A DNA stretch of 64,000 nt from Scandinavium sp036495715 (GTDB taxonomy: Bacteria; Pseudomonadota; Gammaproteobacteria; Enterobacterales; Enterobacteriaceae), in contig DASXML010000040.1 of the NCBI GenBank assembly GCA_036495715.1, positions 14,913-78,912 of the forward strand, given 5' to 3'. Positions 50,211 through 59,710 of this stretch are shown piece by piece. Position 1 is the stretch's first letter. The number at the start of each line of letters is the position of its first letter. A program made the position numbers and the translations under genes. Below the pieces are notes generated by a model. That model did no database searches. It saw only the letters and a list, made by a program, of their open reading frames with translations, and was not told the DNA's origin.

Positions 50211-51644
50211 ATGAAAGTAACGCTGCCAGAATTTGAACGTGCAGGAGTGATGGTCGTCGGTGATGTGATGCTGGACCGCTACTGGTACGGCCCAACGAGC
50301 CGCATTTCCCCGGAAGCCCCCGTCCCGGTGGTGAAAGTGGATACCATTGAAGAACGTCCTGGCGGCGCGGCTAACGTGGCAATGAACATTGCGGCGCTCG
50401 GCGCTCATTCTCGTCTGGTCGGACTCACCGGCATTGATGATGCCGCGCGTGCGCTGAGTAAAGCGCTGGCGGACGTGAACGTAAAGTGTGATTTCGTTTC
50501 CGTGCCGACGCATCCGACGATCACCAAGCTGCGCGTGCTTTCACGCAACCAGCAGCTGATTCGCCTTGATTTCGAAGAAGGTTTTGCGGGTGTTGATCCG
50601 CAGCCAATGCACGAGCGTATTCAACAGGCGCTCGGTCATATCGGCGCACTGGTGTTGTCCGATTACGCCAAAGGCGCGCTGGAAAGCGTGCAAGAGATGA
50701 TTCAACTGGCGCGCAAAGCGGGTGTTCCGGTGTTGATCGACCCGAAAGGCACCGATTTTGAACGCTATCGCGGTGCGACGCTGCTGACGCCAAACCTGTC
50801 TGAGTTTGAAGCCGTGACCGGGAAATGCAAAAGCGAAGCGGAAATCGTTGAACGCGGCATGAAAGTGATGGCGGATTACGATCTGTCTGCGCTGCTGGTC
50901 ACCCGTTCCGAACAGGGCATGACGCTGCTGCAACCGGGTAAAGCCCCGCTGCATATGCCGACACAGGCGCAAGAAGTGTATGACGTGACCGGTGCCGGTG
51001 ACACGGTGATTGGCGTGCTGGCGGCGACGCTGGCGGCAGGTAACTCGCTGGAAGAAGCGTGCTTCTTTGCCAACGCGGCGGCAGGCGTTGTGGTCGGTAA
51101 ACTGGGCACCTCAACCGTTTCACCTATCGAACTGGAAAATGCGGTGCGCGGTCGCGCGGATACCGGTTTTGGCGTGATGAGCGAAGCCGAGCTGCAACAG
51201 GCTGTCATCGCGGCGCATAAACGCGGTGAGAAAGTGGTGATGACCAATGGCGTGTTCGACATTCTGCACGCGGGTCACGTCTCATATCTCGCAAATGCAC
51301 GTAAGCTTGGCGATCGCCTGATCGTGGCGGTGAACAGTGACGCGTCCACCAAACGCCTGAAAGGCGAAACCCGTCCGGTGAACCCGCTGGAACAGCGTAT
51401 GATCGTGCTGGGCGCGTTGGGATCGGTCGACTGGGTGGTCTCTTTTGAAGAAGACACTCCGCAGCGCCTGATTGCCGGGATCTTACCGGATCTGCTGGTG
51501 AAAGGCGGCGATTACAAGCCGGATCAAATCGCGGGCAGCGAAGAAGTCTGGGCGAACGGCGGTGAGGTGATGGTGCTGAATTTTGAAGATGGCTGTTCGA
51601 CCACCAACATCATCAAGCGTATTCAAAAAGACAGCGGTAAGTAA
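50211..51644 (+). CDS. hldE: Bifunctional heptose kinase/adenylyltransferase
   Basis: This 477-residue enzyme makes ADP-heptose for the LPS inner core. The ribokinase-like half (about 1-318) has RPGGAANVAMN and DVTGAGDTVIG; the nucleotidyltransferase half has TNGVFDILHAGHVSYL with the HxGH motif. AGGAG precedes ATG. A terminator follows at 51661. Confidence 0.97.
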   Translation: MKVTLPEFERAGVMVVGDVMLDRYWYGPTSRISPEAPVPVVKVDTIEERPGGAANVAMNIAALGAHSRLVGLTGIDDAARALSKALADVNVKCDFVSVPTHPTITKLRVLSRNQQLIRLDFEEGFAGVDPQPMHERIQQALGHIGALVLSDYAKGALESVQEMIQLARKAGVPVLIDPKGTDFERYRGATLLTPNLSEFEAVTGKCKSEAEIVERGMKVMADYDLSALLVTRSEQGMTLLQPGKAPLHMPTQAQEVYDVTGAGDTVIGVLAATLAAGNSLEEACFFANAAAGVVVGKLGTSTVSPIELENAVRGRADTGFGVMSEAELQQAVIAAHKRGEKVVMTNGVFDILHAGHVSYLANARKLGDRLIVAVNSDASTKRLKGETRPVNPLEQRMIVLGALGSVDWVVSFEEDTPQRLIAGILPDLLVKGGDYKPDQIAGSEEVWANGGEVMVLNFEDGCSTTNIIKRIQKDSGK

Positions 51645-51660
51645 GCTGTTGTCAGATGTG

Positions 51661-51688
51661 AAAAACGGGCCAATTGGCCCGTTTTTTT
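51661..51688 (+). terminator. hldE terminator
   Basis: ACGGGCC-AATT-GGCCCGT with flanking A-run and T-run; the A-run means it could serve both strands, including ubiK. Confidence 0.9.
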
Positions 51689-51717
51689 ATGCTTGCGGCG
51701 GACATAAAAGGATCGCC

Positions 51718-51748
51718 GTAGGCCCGGTAAGCGTGCGCCACCGGGCGA
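51718..51748. repeat. REP element
   Basis: GTAGGCCCGGTAAGCG...CGCCACCGGGC is a single REP-type palindrome in the gap between convergent hldE and ubiK. Confidence 0.75.
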
Positions 51749-51756
51749 TACCAACA

Positions 51757-52041
51757 TTACTCGTCTACCGGTGGGATCGCCGGAGCGGATGTCGCGGCGG
51801 TAGAACGGCTTTCCAAATCGCTAAGACGCTGTTCCAGCAGGGCGAGCTTTTCACGCGTACGCAATAACACCTGGGTCTGCACGTCGAACTCTTCGCGGCT
51901 GACCAGATCCAAACGCGTCAGCTGGGATTGCAGTACCTGGCGGACTTTCTTCTCAACATCATCACCAAAGTCACGTAGCCCTTGCGGCATCGACTCGTGA
52001 ACCTGGCGGGCGATCTGTTCAATTTTCTTCGGATCAATCAT
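51757..52041 (-). CDS. ubiK: Ubiquinone biosynthesis accessory factor UbiK
   Basis: A 94-residue membrane-associated helical protein (MIDPKKIEQIARQVHESMP onward) with a C-terminal coiled coil (about 45-80). It supports aerobic ubiquinone synthesis as a partner of UbiJ. It diverges from ribB. Confidence 0.93.
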   Translation of the reverse strand: MIDPKKIEQIARQVHESMPQGLRDFGDDVEKKVRQVLQSQLTRLDLVSREEFDVQTQVLLRTREKLALLEQRLSDLESRSTAATSAPAIPPVDE

Positions 52042-52170
52042 TACGGTTTCCCTGAGTCTTGTCGGTTTTGCAGATTATTGTAGTGCCTTATGCCAGGGCT
52101 ATAAACCAGAAATGTTTGAAGCTTATGCATTGCTGCCCATTATCATTAGCGTTATAGTTATCCCGATTAT

Positions 52171-52309
52171 TCTCAGGGCGGGGCGAAATTCCCCACCGGC
52201 GGTAAATCAACTTATGTTGAAAGCCCGCGAGCGCTTCGGACGTCAGTTTGAAGGTCAGCAGATCCGGTGTAATTCCGGGGCCGACGGTTAGAGTCCGGAT
52301 GGGAGAGAG
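52171..52309 (+). ncRNA. FMN riboswitch (RFN element) in the ribB leader
   Basis: The conserved RFN segments are visible in order: CAGGGCGGGGCGAAATTCCCC, CACCGGCGGTAAAT, GCCCGCGAGCG, GGTCAGCAGATCCGGTG, ATTCCGGGGCCGACGG and AGAGTCCGGATG. About 108 bases separate it from ATG of ribB and contain GC-rich and T-rich stretches suited to a switch helix. FMN binding lowers ribB expression. No other function was seen in 52042-52416. Confidence 0.97.
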
Positions 52310-52416
52310 TGACGATCTACGGGCACGGCCCGCTCACGTTATTTTTTTGCCGCTTTGCCGGCGCTCCTAAGACTGCCCTGATTCTGGTAACCATAATTTT
52401 ATTGAGGTCTTTTACC

Positions 52417-53070
52417 ATGAATCAGACGCTACTTTCCTCTTTTGGTACTGCCATTGAACGCGTAGAACACGCGTTATCCGCGCTGCGCGAAGGCCGCGGT
52501 GTGATGGTGCTCGACGACGAAAACCGTGAAAACGAAGGCGACATGATCTTTGCCGCCGAAACCATGACCGTTGAGCAGATGGCGCTGACCATTCGCCACG
52601 GCAGCGGCATTGTGTGCCTGTGCATCAACGAAGAGCGCCGCAAACAGCTCGATTTACCGATGATGGTGGATAACAACACCAGCGCCTTCGGGACCGGTTT
52701 TACCGTGACCATCGAAGCCGCACACGGCGTGACCACCGGCGTTTCTGCCGCTGACCGCGTGACCACCGTTCGTGCCGCAATTGCCGACGGTGCGAAACCG
52801 TCCGATCTGCATCGTCCGGGCCACGTTTTCCCACTGCGTGCGCAGGCGGGTGGCGTGCTGACTCGCGGCGGTCACACCGAAGCGACGCTCGATCTGGTAA
52901 CGCTGGCGGGCTTCAAACCTGCGGGCGTGCTGTGTGAACTGACCAATGACGATGGCACCATGGCGCGCGCGCCGGAGTGCATCAAGTTTGCAGCCGCGCA
53001 CAACATGCCGGTAGTGACCATTGAAGATCTGGTGGAATACCGCCAAAAGCACGAGCGTAAAGCCAGCTGA
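52417..53070 (+). CDS. ribB: 3,4-dihydroxy-2-butanone 4-phosphate synthase
   Basis: This 217-residue riboflavin-pathway enzyme acts on ribulose 5-phosphate. VMVLDDENRENEGDMIF has the acidic metal-binding loop, and HRPGHVFPLRAQAGG and RGGHTEA the other active-site parts. The start MNQTLLSSFGTAIERV matches E. coli; an in-frame extension to 52309 runs into the riboswitch and is rejected. Confidence 0.97.
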   Translation: MNQTLLSSFGTAIERVEHALSALREGRGVMVLDDENRENEGDMIFAAETMTVEQMALTIRHGSGIVCLCINEERRKQLDLPMMVDNNTSAFGTGFTVTIEAAHGVTTGVSAADRVTTVRAAIADGAKPSDLHRPGHVFPLRAQAGGVLTRGGHTEATLDLVTLAGFKPAGVLCELTNDDGTMARAPECIKFAAAHNMPVVTIEDLVEYRQKHERKAS

Positions 53071-53092
53071 GTTGCGCTGAGCTGAAATGAAT

Positions 53093-53115
53093 AACGCCGG
53101 GATAATCCCGGCGTT
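53093..53115. terminator. Terminator between convergent ribB and zupT
   Basis: AACGCCGGGAT-A-ATCCCGGCGTT is a near-perfect stem shared by both strands, with a short T-run on the + strand. Confidence 0.85.
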
Positions 53116-53118
53116 TTG

Positions 53119-53892
53119 CTATGCGAAACCCAGCGATTGAAGCAGAACCAGACTCAGTCCCATCACCGACATCCCACAGAGTACGCCGTAACTCGGGTTG
53201 TTATGCGGGTCGATTTCTTTCGCCAGCGGCATCAACTCATCCACTGACAATGCCACCATAATTCCGGCGACAGCGGCCATAATGGCAGCCATAACGATGG
53301 GCGACACCAAGGAACCCAGAATCAGCCACGCCAGCACGCCGCCGAGAATTTCGGCCATTCCGGAAATGCCTGCCCAGAATATCGCTTTGCGTTTGGACCC
53401 CGTCGCGGCATAAACCGGCCCAGCGACGGCCAAACCTTCAGGAATATTGTGCAATGCCACGGCCAGCGCAATGCCAAAACCCAATTCCAGATTACTGCTG
53501 GCGGTAACATACGTCGCCACGCCTTCCGGGAAGTTATGCAGGCTGATGCCGAGCGTTAACAGAATGGCGGTGCGGCGTAAATTACGCGGCATCACCGCTT
53601 TATCGCCCTGCATTAAATCCTGCGGATGCGCGTGCGGCAACATACGGTCGAGGCCAAAATAGCCCAACAGACCGACCACGAACATGCCATAACCGAGTAA
53701 GGGAGACATGCCCTGGGTGCCGAGCGCGGCGGGCAGCATTTCCATCAACGAGATAAGCAGCATAATGCCCGCGGCAAAGCCGAGGGAAAAGGCGAGCACA
53801 CGGTTGGACGGTTTCTGGCCGATAACGCCGAGGATCGCCCCAATGAAGGTGGCACCACCAGCGAGCAAGGTCAGGAGCAAAGGCACTGACAT
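53119..53892 (-). CDS. zupT: ZIP-family zinc/divalent metal transporter
   Basis: This 257-residue inner-membrane importer of zinc and other divalent metals equals the E. coli length. About eight membrane segments are visible; HNFPEGVATY and HNIPEGLAVA are the ZIP metal-binding motifs in helices 4 and 5. GGAG precedes ATG 53892. A Fur-like palindrome lies just upstream. Confidence 0.96.
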   Translation of the reverse strand: MSVPLLLTLLAGGATFIGAILGVIGQKPSNRVLAFSLGFAAGIMLLISLMEMLPAALGTQGMSPLLGYGMFVVGLLGYFGLDRMLPHAHPQDLMQGDKAVMPRNLRRTAILLTLGISLHNFPEGVATYVTASSNLELGFGIALAVALHNIPEGLAVAGPVYAATGSKRKAIFWAGISGMAEILGGVLAWLILGSLVSPIVMAAIMAAVAGIMVALSVDELMPLAKEIDPHNNPSYGVLCGMSVMGLSLVLLQSLGFA

Positions 53893-53905
53893 GAAAACTC
53901 CTTTA

Positions 53906-53920
53906 TGATAATAATTATCA
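53906..53920. promoter_or_regulatory. Fur-like operator upstream of zupT
   Basis: TGATAATAATTATCA is a perfect palindrome and lies in AAATGATAATTATTATCATAAA on the gene strand, close to the Fur consensus built from GATAAT units. It is 14 bases from the zupT start, over the leader. Iron control of zupT is inferred. Confidence 0.65.
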
Positions 53921-54088
53921 TTTATGGTAAAGGCCAATGACCCCAAAAGCGAGGGGGAAGGCGACGCTTTTACCTGTCCTTACATTCAAATTTCCTGATG
54001 ATCTTCATCATCGTTATCTGAGTTCTTCACTGCCCGAAAACGCGTAATGTAGACCCATCACATCGACTGTTCCTGTAAGGATATCACC

Positions 54089-54877
54089 ATGTCTTCTTCC
54101 CGTATGCCAGCGCTGTTTTTAGGTCACGGTAGCCCGATGAACGTGCTGGAAGATAACGTCTACACCCGTGCCTGGCGGCAGCTCGGCGAAACGCTGCCGC
54201 GACCGAAAGCGATTGTGGCGATTTCCGCGCACTGGTTTACTCGCGGGACGGGCGTCACGGCGATGGAAGCCCCAAAAACTATTCATGATTTCGGTGGTTT
54301 TCCGCAGGCGCTGTACGACACGCATTATCCCGCTCCGGGTTCGCCTGAACTGGCGCAGCGTTTGGTTGATCTGCTGGCTCCGGTGCCCGTGGCACTCGAC
54401 AAAGAAGCCTGGGGTTTTGACCACGGCTCCTGGGGCGTGTTAATCAAAATGTATCCGGATGCGGCTATCCCGATGGTGCAGCTCAGTATCGACAGCACCA
54501 AACCGCCAGCCTGGCACATGGAAATGGGCCGCAAACTGGCAGCGTTGCGTGAAGACGGTATTATGCTGGTGGCGAGCGGTAACGTGGTGCACAACCTGCG
54601 AACGGCGCGCTGGCATGGCGAAAACACGCCGTACCCGTGGGCGACATCGTTCAATGAATTTGTGAAAGATAATCTTCGCTGGCAAGGCCCGATCGACGCG
54701 CATCCGCTGGTAAATTATCTCGATCACGAAGGTGGCGCGTTGTCGAACCCAACCGCAGACCACTATCTGCCATTGCTGTATGTGCTGGGCGCGTGGGATG
54801 GCAAAGAGCCTATCTCGCTGCCGACTGACGGCGTTGAAATGGGCAGTTTAAGTATGCTTTCGGTGCAGATAGGCTGA
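54089..54877 (+). CDS. ygiD: 4,5-DOPA dioxygenase extradiol family protein YgiD
   Basis: This 262-residue LigB-type protein has candidate metal ligands in FLGHGSPMN, AISAHWFT and DHGSWGVL, and GNVVHNLR near the end. The E. coli protein opens the DOPA ring in vitro; a natural substrate is not established. It converges on ygiC. Confidence 0.93.
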   Translation: MSSSRMPALFLGHGSPMNVLEDNVYTRAWRQLGETLPRPKAIVAISAHWFTRGTGVTAMEAPKTIHDFGGFPQALYDTHYPAPGSPELAQRLVDLLAPVPVALDKEAWGFDHGSWGVLIKMYPDAAIPMVQLSIDSTKPPAWHMEMGRKLAALREDGIMLVASGNVVHNLRTARWHGENTPYPWATSFNEFVKDNLRWQGPIDAHPLVNYLDHEGGALSNPTADHYLPLLYVLGAWDGKEPISLPTDGVEMGSLSMLSVQIG

Positions 54878-54880
54878 TAA

Positions 54881-54917
54881 AAAAGCCCGGTGGCGATTAA
54901 CGCTGACCGGGCCTTTA
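54881..54917. terminator. Terminator between convergent ygiD and ygiC
   Basis: AAAGCCCGGT and ACCGGGCCTTT form a stem around a 14-base loop, with A-run and T-run flanks so that both transcripts can end here. Confidence 0.8.
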
Positions 54918-54949
54918 TTGCATTTGAAACAAGCTTTTATCCGCCGAAT

Positions 54950-56110
54950 TTACCCGACAAAAACGTGCGGGTAGAAACGTGACAGATCCTGAGTGATCAA
55001 CGCTCTGTCTTCACGAATGCCGATCCCGGCGGGCTGATCGTTGATAAGCCAGCTGCCGATCAGCGTGTAGCTGTCGCCAAACTTCGGCAGTTCATAGAAC
55101 TGCTGAACAATCATGCCTTCTTCACCGTATGGCCCTTCGACCGCTTCCAGCACGTTGCCGTTTTCGACTATCGAAACGTTGGCGCCTTCACGCGAGAAAA
55201 TCGGCTTGATGACGTATTTGTCCATCGGCGGGTAGTTGTCTTCGGCGAAATACGCAGGCAACAAGTTCGGGTGATCCGGGAACATTTCCCACAGCATTGG
55301 CAGCAGCGCTTTGTTGGAGATAATGCTTTTCCACGCCGGTTCCAGCCAGCGCACGCCAGCATCTTCCAGCTTGGTGGAGAACATCTCGCGCAGCATGAAT
55401 TCCCACGGATAGAGCTTGAACAGATTGCCGATAACCTGATCCTGCACATCGGTAAACTGACCTTTTTCGCCGAGTCCGATATCTTCGATATACAGAAACT
55501 CGCTCGCCACGCCCGCTTCATTGGCGCAGTCCTGCAAATACTGAACGGTGCCTCTGTCTTCGGTGGTATCGCGACAACACGCGAAATGCAGCAGACCGAA
55601 GCCGTGCTGTTCACGCAGTTCGGCGAAGCGCTCAATCAGCTTTTCCTGCAAGCTATTGAACTGATCGCTGCCTGCGGGAAGATTGCCGGCATTCTGCTGA
55701 TCTTCAAGCCAGATCCACTGGAAGAATGCAGCTTCATACAGTGAGGTCGGCGTATCAGCGTTGTTTTCCAGCAGCTTGGGCTCGCCTTTGCCATCCCACG
55801 CCAAATCGAGGCGGGAATAGAGCGAAGGCTGCTGCGTTTGCCATGACTGACGGACAAAGCTCCAGGTGTGTTTCGGGATGCGGAATTTCGCCAGCAGTTC
55901 ATCACTGGCGACCACGCGCTCGACCACTTTCAGGCACATCTGGTGCAGTTCAGCGGTAGCGTCTTCCAGTTTTTCGACCTGCTCGAGGGTCAGTTTGTAA
56001 TATGCATCCTCACACCAGTACGGCTCGCCATACATCGTGTGAAAGTTGAAGCCATATTCGGTGGCTTTTTCGCGCCAGTCCGGGCGCTCGACAATGCTGA
56101 CTCTTTCCAT
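54950..56110 (-). CDS. ygiC: Glutathionylspermidine synthase-like ATP-grasp protein YgiC
   Basis: This 386-residue protein resembles the synthetase half of glutathionylspermidine synthase. It shows ATP-grasp features KYVIKPIFSREGANV and LDLAWDGKGEPKLLENNADTP. The amidase half is absent. Substrate is not known. It follows ygiB with a 5-base gap. Confidence 0.93.
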   Translation of the reverse strand: MERVSIVERPDWREKATEYGFNFHTMYGEPYWCEDAYYKLTLEQVEKLEDATAELHQMCLKVVERVVASDELLAKFRIPKHTWSFVRQSWQTQQPSLYSRLDLAWDGKGEPKLLENNADTPTSLYEAAFFQWIWLEDQQNAGNLPAGSDQFNSLQEKLIERFAELREQHGFGLLHFACCRDTTEDRGTVQYLQDCANEAGVASEFLYIEDIGLGEKGQFTDVQDQVIGNLFKLYPWEFMLREMFSTKLEDAGVRWLEPAWKSIISNKALLPMLWEMFPDHPNLLPAYFAEDNYPPMDKYVIKPIFSREGANVSIVENGNVLEAVEGPYGEEGMIVQQFYELPKFGDSYTLIGSWLINDQPAGIGIREDRALITQDLSRFYPHVFVG

Positions 56111-56115
56111 GGCAA

Positions 56116-56778
56116 TCAGCCGCCCATTGAACGCGTGGACGTGCCTGCGGCACTGCGTGACAGGGTAGACTGTTTCGCCACTGACTCACCAAAGCCGCCG
56201 CGTGTGACGGTGCTGGTGGTGGCCGGTTTTGGTGCCATCGCGGTTTTCGGGACGGTCGTTGTGCGGCCCGACTGCGCGGCCCCGTAGCCTTTCCCGCTGG
56301 CGTCGGTGTATTGACCATAAGCCGGGCTTCGTGGGTTTTTAGAGCTGAACAGCGGCTGCTGCTGCATCCCGCCGCTCATCATACGGCCCATCATGTAACC
56401 CGCCATCAATGGCATCCAGAAGCTGCCGCTGCTTTGCGTCTGCGCCTGGCTTTCCGGTGCCATACCTGCCTGAGCAGGGGCCTGCTGGCACTGGCCTTCG
56501 CCGAATTCCGCGATGCAATCTTCACGGCTGGCGTATTTCGGTGCGGTGCGCTCGGCTTCTTTCAGGGCATTGTTGTAGGAGGTCGTACATTCGGCGCTTT
56601 TGCCCGGATTGGCGCTCGAGCAGTCATCGGCGTTCTGATACATCGACACCGTTTCGTCTGTTTTTTCACAGCCCGCGAGCATAAAGACGGCGGTTATCGC
56701 CAACGCGACAGGCGTCAGGTGGCGTGCGCCCCAGTTCTTGCGGAACGAAGCGTGATTAATTGTTTTTGTCCGTTTCAT
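56116..56778 (-). CDS. ygiB: Lipoprotein YgiB (DUF1190)
   Basis: A 220-residue envelope protein. The N-terminal signal includes an LAGC lipobox (cysteine at about 36) after a basic start. Five further cysteines lie in the first half, followed by SFWMPLMAGYMMGRMM and a Ser/Thr-rich tail ending GGFGESVAKQST. Paired with ygiC; function unknown. Confidence 0.92.
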   Translation of the reverse strand: MKRTKTINHASFRKNWGARHLTPVALAITAVFMLAGCEKTDETVSMYQNADDCSSANPGKSAECTTSYNNALKEAERTAPKYASREDCIAEFGEGQCQQAPAQAGMAPESQAQTQSSGSFWMPLMAGYMMGRMMSGGMQQQPLFSSKNPRSPAYGQYTDASGKGYGAAQSGRTTTVPKTAMAPKPATTSTVTRGGFGESVAKQSTLSRSAAGTSTRSMGG

Positions 56779-56915
56779 TATATTTCATCCTGGACCCAGT
56801 GGTAGCGCTCAGGATAGAGGATGAGTGGTTGAAATTGAAGCGATGAGAGGCCGGAGAGGGGGATCTTTACGTTGCCTTACGTTAATTTTTGCGAGGGAGC
56901 GGGGTGAGGCGGTTT

Positions 56916-56942
56916 AACCCCGGCGAGCGATGTCGCCGGGGT
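56916..56942 (-). terminator. tolC terminator
   Basis: AACCCCGGCGA and TCGCCGGGGTT form a perfect 11-bp stem just past the tolC stop; the T-run is weak. Confidence 0.8.
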
Positions 56943-56950
56943 TGCCCGAA

Positions 56951-58429
56951 TCAGTTTTTGAACGGGTTAGTGCCTTTGCTGCTGGTGGTACGCTGAGCGG
57001 TAGGCTGTGCCGCCGGAGCGGTGCTTGCGCTGTTACCGTTGTAACCATCGGCATTGGCGTCTTGCTGGCTGTTTTCCGGTGCAACGGTTTCTGGTGAGGT
57101 CGAAACCGCTTTACCCAGAGTGCCGTTCAGTGCCAACAGATCGTTTTCGTTAAGCGTACCCAAGGCTGACTTGATGTTCAGCTGGTTAATCAGGTAGCTG
57201 TAACGTGCGCTGGAAAGCTGCTGCTTCGCGTTATACAGCGTGGTGGTGGCATCCAACACATCAACGATGGTACGAGTACCGACCTGGTAGCCTGCTTCCA
57301 TTGCGTCCAAAGAACTCTGCGCAGAAACAACGGCCTGTTTGTAGGCGTTGATGCTGCTGATGGACGCATTGATGTTATTAAAGGAAGAACGCACGGTCTG
57401 AACTGCGTTACGGTGCGCGCTTTCAAGCTGCTCGCTCGCGCCGACGAAGTTGTACTGCGCCTGTTTCACCTGAGACGTCACCGAGCCACCGCTGTACAGC
57501 GGCAGATTGAAGTTCAGGCCAATCTGATTCTGACCGATATTGCGATCGGTATACTGGCTGCTGGTCGCGTTGCTGCCGTCGTATTTGGTGTCGGAAACAC
57601 CGGTCGACGCGGTCAGACCCACGGTTGGCATGTGACCTGTTTCCGCATAGCGGATTTGTTCACGCGCCAGGTCCTGGCTCAAACGCGCCTGCAACAACGC
57701 CAGGTTACGGTTTTCCGCTTCTTTCAGCAGTGAATTCACCGGCTGTGGCTTATCGGTTTTGAAATTGCCGACGTTCAGCGAGGAAAGCTCAGGGTAGTAG
57801 TTGCCGGTCACCTGACGCAGCTGTTCAACGGCGTTGTCGAGGTTGTTACGGGCAGTCACTTCGTTTGCCAGCACGGTATCGTACTGTGAACGGGCGTTCT
57901 GTACGTCAGTGATGGCGACGAGGCCCACGTTAAAACGCTGGGTCGTCTGGTCTAACTGACGGTAAATCGCTTGTTTCTGCGCTTCGGTGTAAGAGAGCGA
58001 GTCGATCGCGCTCAGTACGTTAAAATAGGCCGTCGCGGTGTTCAGGATCAGCGTCTGCTGGTCAGTCTGATAGGTGACATCCTGGATACCGGCGGCTTTT
58101 TCTTGCAGCGTCAGTGCGCGCCATTTCGACATGTCGAAAATGGTCTGCGTCAATGTCAGTGCCGCACTGGTTGCGTTAGTATTGATGCCGTCGTTATCTT
58201 TAAAACCGTTGGTGTAGGTGTAATCTGCACCTAAACCGAGCTGTGGCAACAACGGGCTGCGTGCTTCGTTAATTTTCTCGAATGCAGCATCACGATCGGC
58301 CGCGGACTTACGCAGGTCCGGGTTGCTCAAACGAGCCTGCTGATAAACCTGCAACAGGTTTTCCGCATGGCTTACTACGCTGAAGCCCGTCAGGCTCAAG
58401 CCGATAAGGATGGGGAGCAATTTCTTCAT
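56951..58429 (-). CDS. tolC: Outer membrane channel TolC
   Basis: This 492-residue trimeric channel serves AcrAB-type efflux pumps and type I secretion. The signal peptide is MKKLLPILIGLSLTGFSVVSHA. Two OEP repeats follow, with long periplasmic helices and a Ser/Thr/Pro-poor, Gln-rich tail (after about 430). ATG 58429 is preferred: AAGGA lies 7 bases before it, whereas ATG 58435 is too close. A GCAC-containing stretch at 58540-58559 weakly resembles a mar/sox/rob box. Confidence 0.97.
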   Translation of the reverse strand: MKKLLPILIGLSLTGFSVVSHAENLLQVYQQARLSNPDLRKSAADRDAAFEKINEARSPLLPQLGLGADYTYTNGFKDNDGINTNATSAALTLTQTIFDMSKWRALTLQEKAAGIQDVTYQTDQQTLILNTATAYFNVLSAIDSLSYTEAQKQAIYRQLDQTTQRFNVGLVAITDVQNARSQYDTVLANEVTARNNLDNAVEQLRQVTGNYYPELSSLNVGNFKTDKPQPVNSLLKEAENRNLALLQARLSQDLAREQIRYAETGHMPTVGLTASTGVSDTKYDGSNATSSQYTDRNIGQNQIGLNFNLPLYSGGSVTSQVKQAQYNFVGASEQLESAHRNAVQTVRSSFNNINASISSINAYKQAVVSAQSSLDAMEAGYQVGTRTIVDVLDATTTLYNAKQQLSSARYSYLINQLNIKSALGTLNENDLLALNGTLGKAVSTSPETVAPENSQQDANADGYNGNSASTAPAAQPTAQRTTSSKGTNPFKN

Positions 58430-58634
58430 TTGCATTCCTTGTTGTGAAGCATTTAGCGCTGATCTAATTCAAAAAGATGCGTCGATTGTATCAGAGTCCG
58501 GACGCGTAAAAAGTTGGCGTATCGTGCCTTCTGGCGTTAATTTGCACCAATCTACCACAGCATTAGTAAAACAAAAGCCAATAGAGACCCGAAATCCCTG
58601 ATTTCGTCACCCCTTTACTGACAGGACATCGACG

Positions 58635-59267
58635 ATGACCACAAAAAATCAATCTGTCGCTACGTACGGCAAAAACGATGTAGAAATTATTGCACGGGAT
58701 ACGCGATACAGCGGTTTTTTTTCAATTGATTTGTATCGGTTTCGTCACCGTTTGTTCAATGGCGAAATGAGCGGTGAAATTACCCGCGAAATTTTTGAGC
58801 GCGGGCACGCCGCAGTGTTGCTACCCTTTGACCCAGTGCGTGATGAAGTGGTACTGATCGAACAAATCCGCATCGCTGCGTTTGATGCCAGCGAGACCCC
58901 GTGGTTGCTCGAAATGGTTGCCGGCATGATCGAAGAGGGCGAAAGCCCGGAAGATGTGGCCCGTCGTGAAGCGGCGGAAGAAGCCGGCCTTGAGGTCAAA
59001 CGCACTAAAAACGTGTTGAGCTACCTGGCGAGCCCCGGTGGCGCCAGTGAGCGTTCCACGATCTTTGTGGGCGAAGTGGACGCCGCGACCGCGGAAGGTA
59101 TTCACGGTCTGGAAGATGAAAACGAAGACATTCGTGTTCATGTGGTAAGCAGGGAGCAGGCTTACCAATGGGTAGAAGAGGGAAAAATCGATAACGCAGC
59201 CTCTGTCATCGCCCTGCAATGGCTGCAATTGCATTATCAGGCCTTACGAAACGAGTGGACAACATGA
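58635..59267 (+). CDS. nudF: ADP-ribose pyrophosphatase NudF
   Basis: This 210-residue Nudix hydrolase splits ADP-ribose. The Nudix box spans about residues 97-119, with GMIEEGES and REAAEEAGL. It diverges from tolC and opens the nudF-yqiB-cpdA-yqiA-parE run. Its stop overlaps the yqiB start. Confidence 0.96.
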   Translation: MTTKNQSVATYGKNDVEIIARDTRYSGFFSIDLYRFRHRLFNGEMSGEITREIFERGHAAVLLPFDPVRDEVVLIEQIRIAAFDASETPWLLEMVAGMIEEGESPEDVARREAAEEAGLEVKRTKNVLSYLASPGGASERSTIFVGEVDAATAEGIHGLEDENEDIRVHVVSREQAYQWVEEGKIDNAASVIALQWLQLHYQALRNEWTT

Positions 59268-59686
59268 AGCGCTATACACCTGACTTCCCTGAAATGATGC
59301 GCCTGTGCGAAACCAATTTCGCACAGCTGCGCCGCCTGCTGCCTCAAACGGATGCACCCGGCGAAACGGTGAGCTATCAGGTGGCCAATGCGCAATACCG
59401 ATTAACCATCCGCGAATCGACCCGCTACACTACGTTGGTGGAAATCGAACAGACGGTGCCCGCCGTCAGTTACTGGAGTTTGCCGTCAATGTCGGTGCGC
59501 CTTTACCATGACGCGATGGTGGCTGAAGTGTGTTCGAGTCAGCAGATTTTTCGCTTCAAAGCACGGTATGATTATCCGAATAAAAAGTTGCATCAACGCG
59601 ACGAAAAGCATCAAATTAACCAGTTTTTGGCCGATTGGCTGAGGTATTGTTTAGCACATGGAGCGATGGCGATTCCGGTTTGTTAG
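59264..59686 (+). CDS. yqiB: DUF1249 protein YqiB
   Basis: This 140-residue protein begins MKRYTPDFPEMMRLCETNFA and ends with WLRYCLAHGAMAIPVC. It overlaps nudF by four bases (ATGA). Conserved in the operon; function unknown to me. Confidence 0.93.
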   Translation: MKRYTPDFPEMMRLCETNFAQLRRLLPQTDAPGETVSYQVANAQYRLTIRESTRYTTLVEIEQTVPAVSYWSLPSMSVRLYHDAMVAEVCSSQQIFRFKARYDYPNKKLHQRDEKHQINQFLADWLRYCLAHGAMAIPVC

Positions 59687-59710
59687 CGTCGTGAAACCAA
59701 AGGACACCAT

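Noticed and set aside
52309..52416. In-frame N-terminal extension of ribB
   Set aside because: It begins at the riboswitch end and is absent from RibB proteins; ATG 52417 fits the family length.
58540..58559. Mar/sox/rob box upstream of tolC
   Set aside because: Only the GCAC core and A/T-rich flank fit; several consensus positions mismatch, so it is mentioned but not called.
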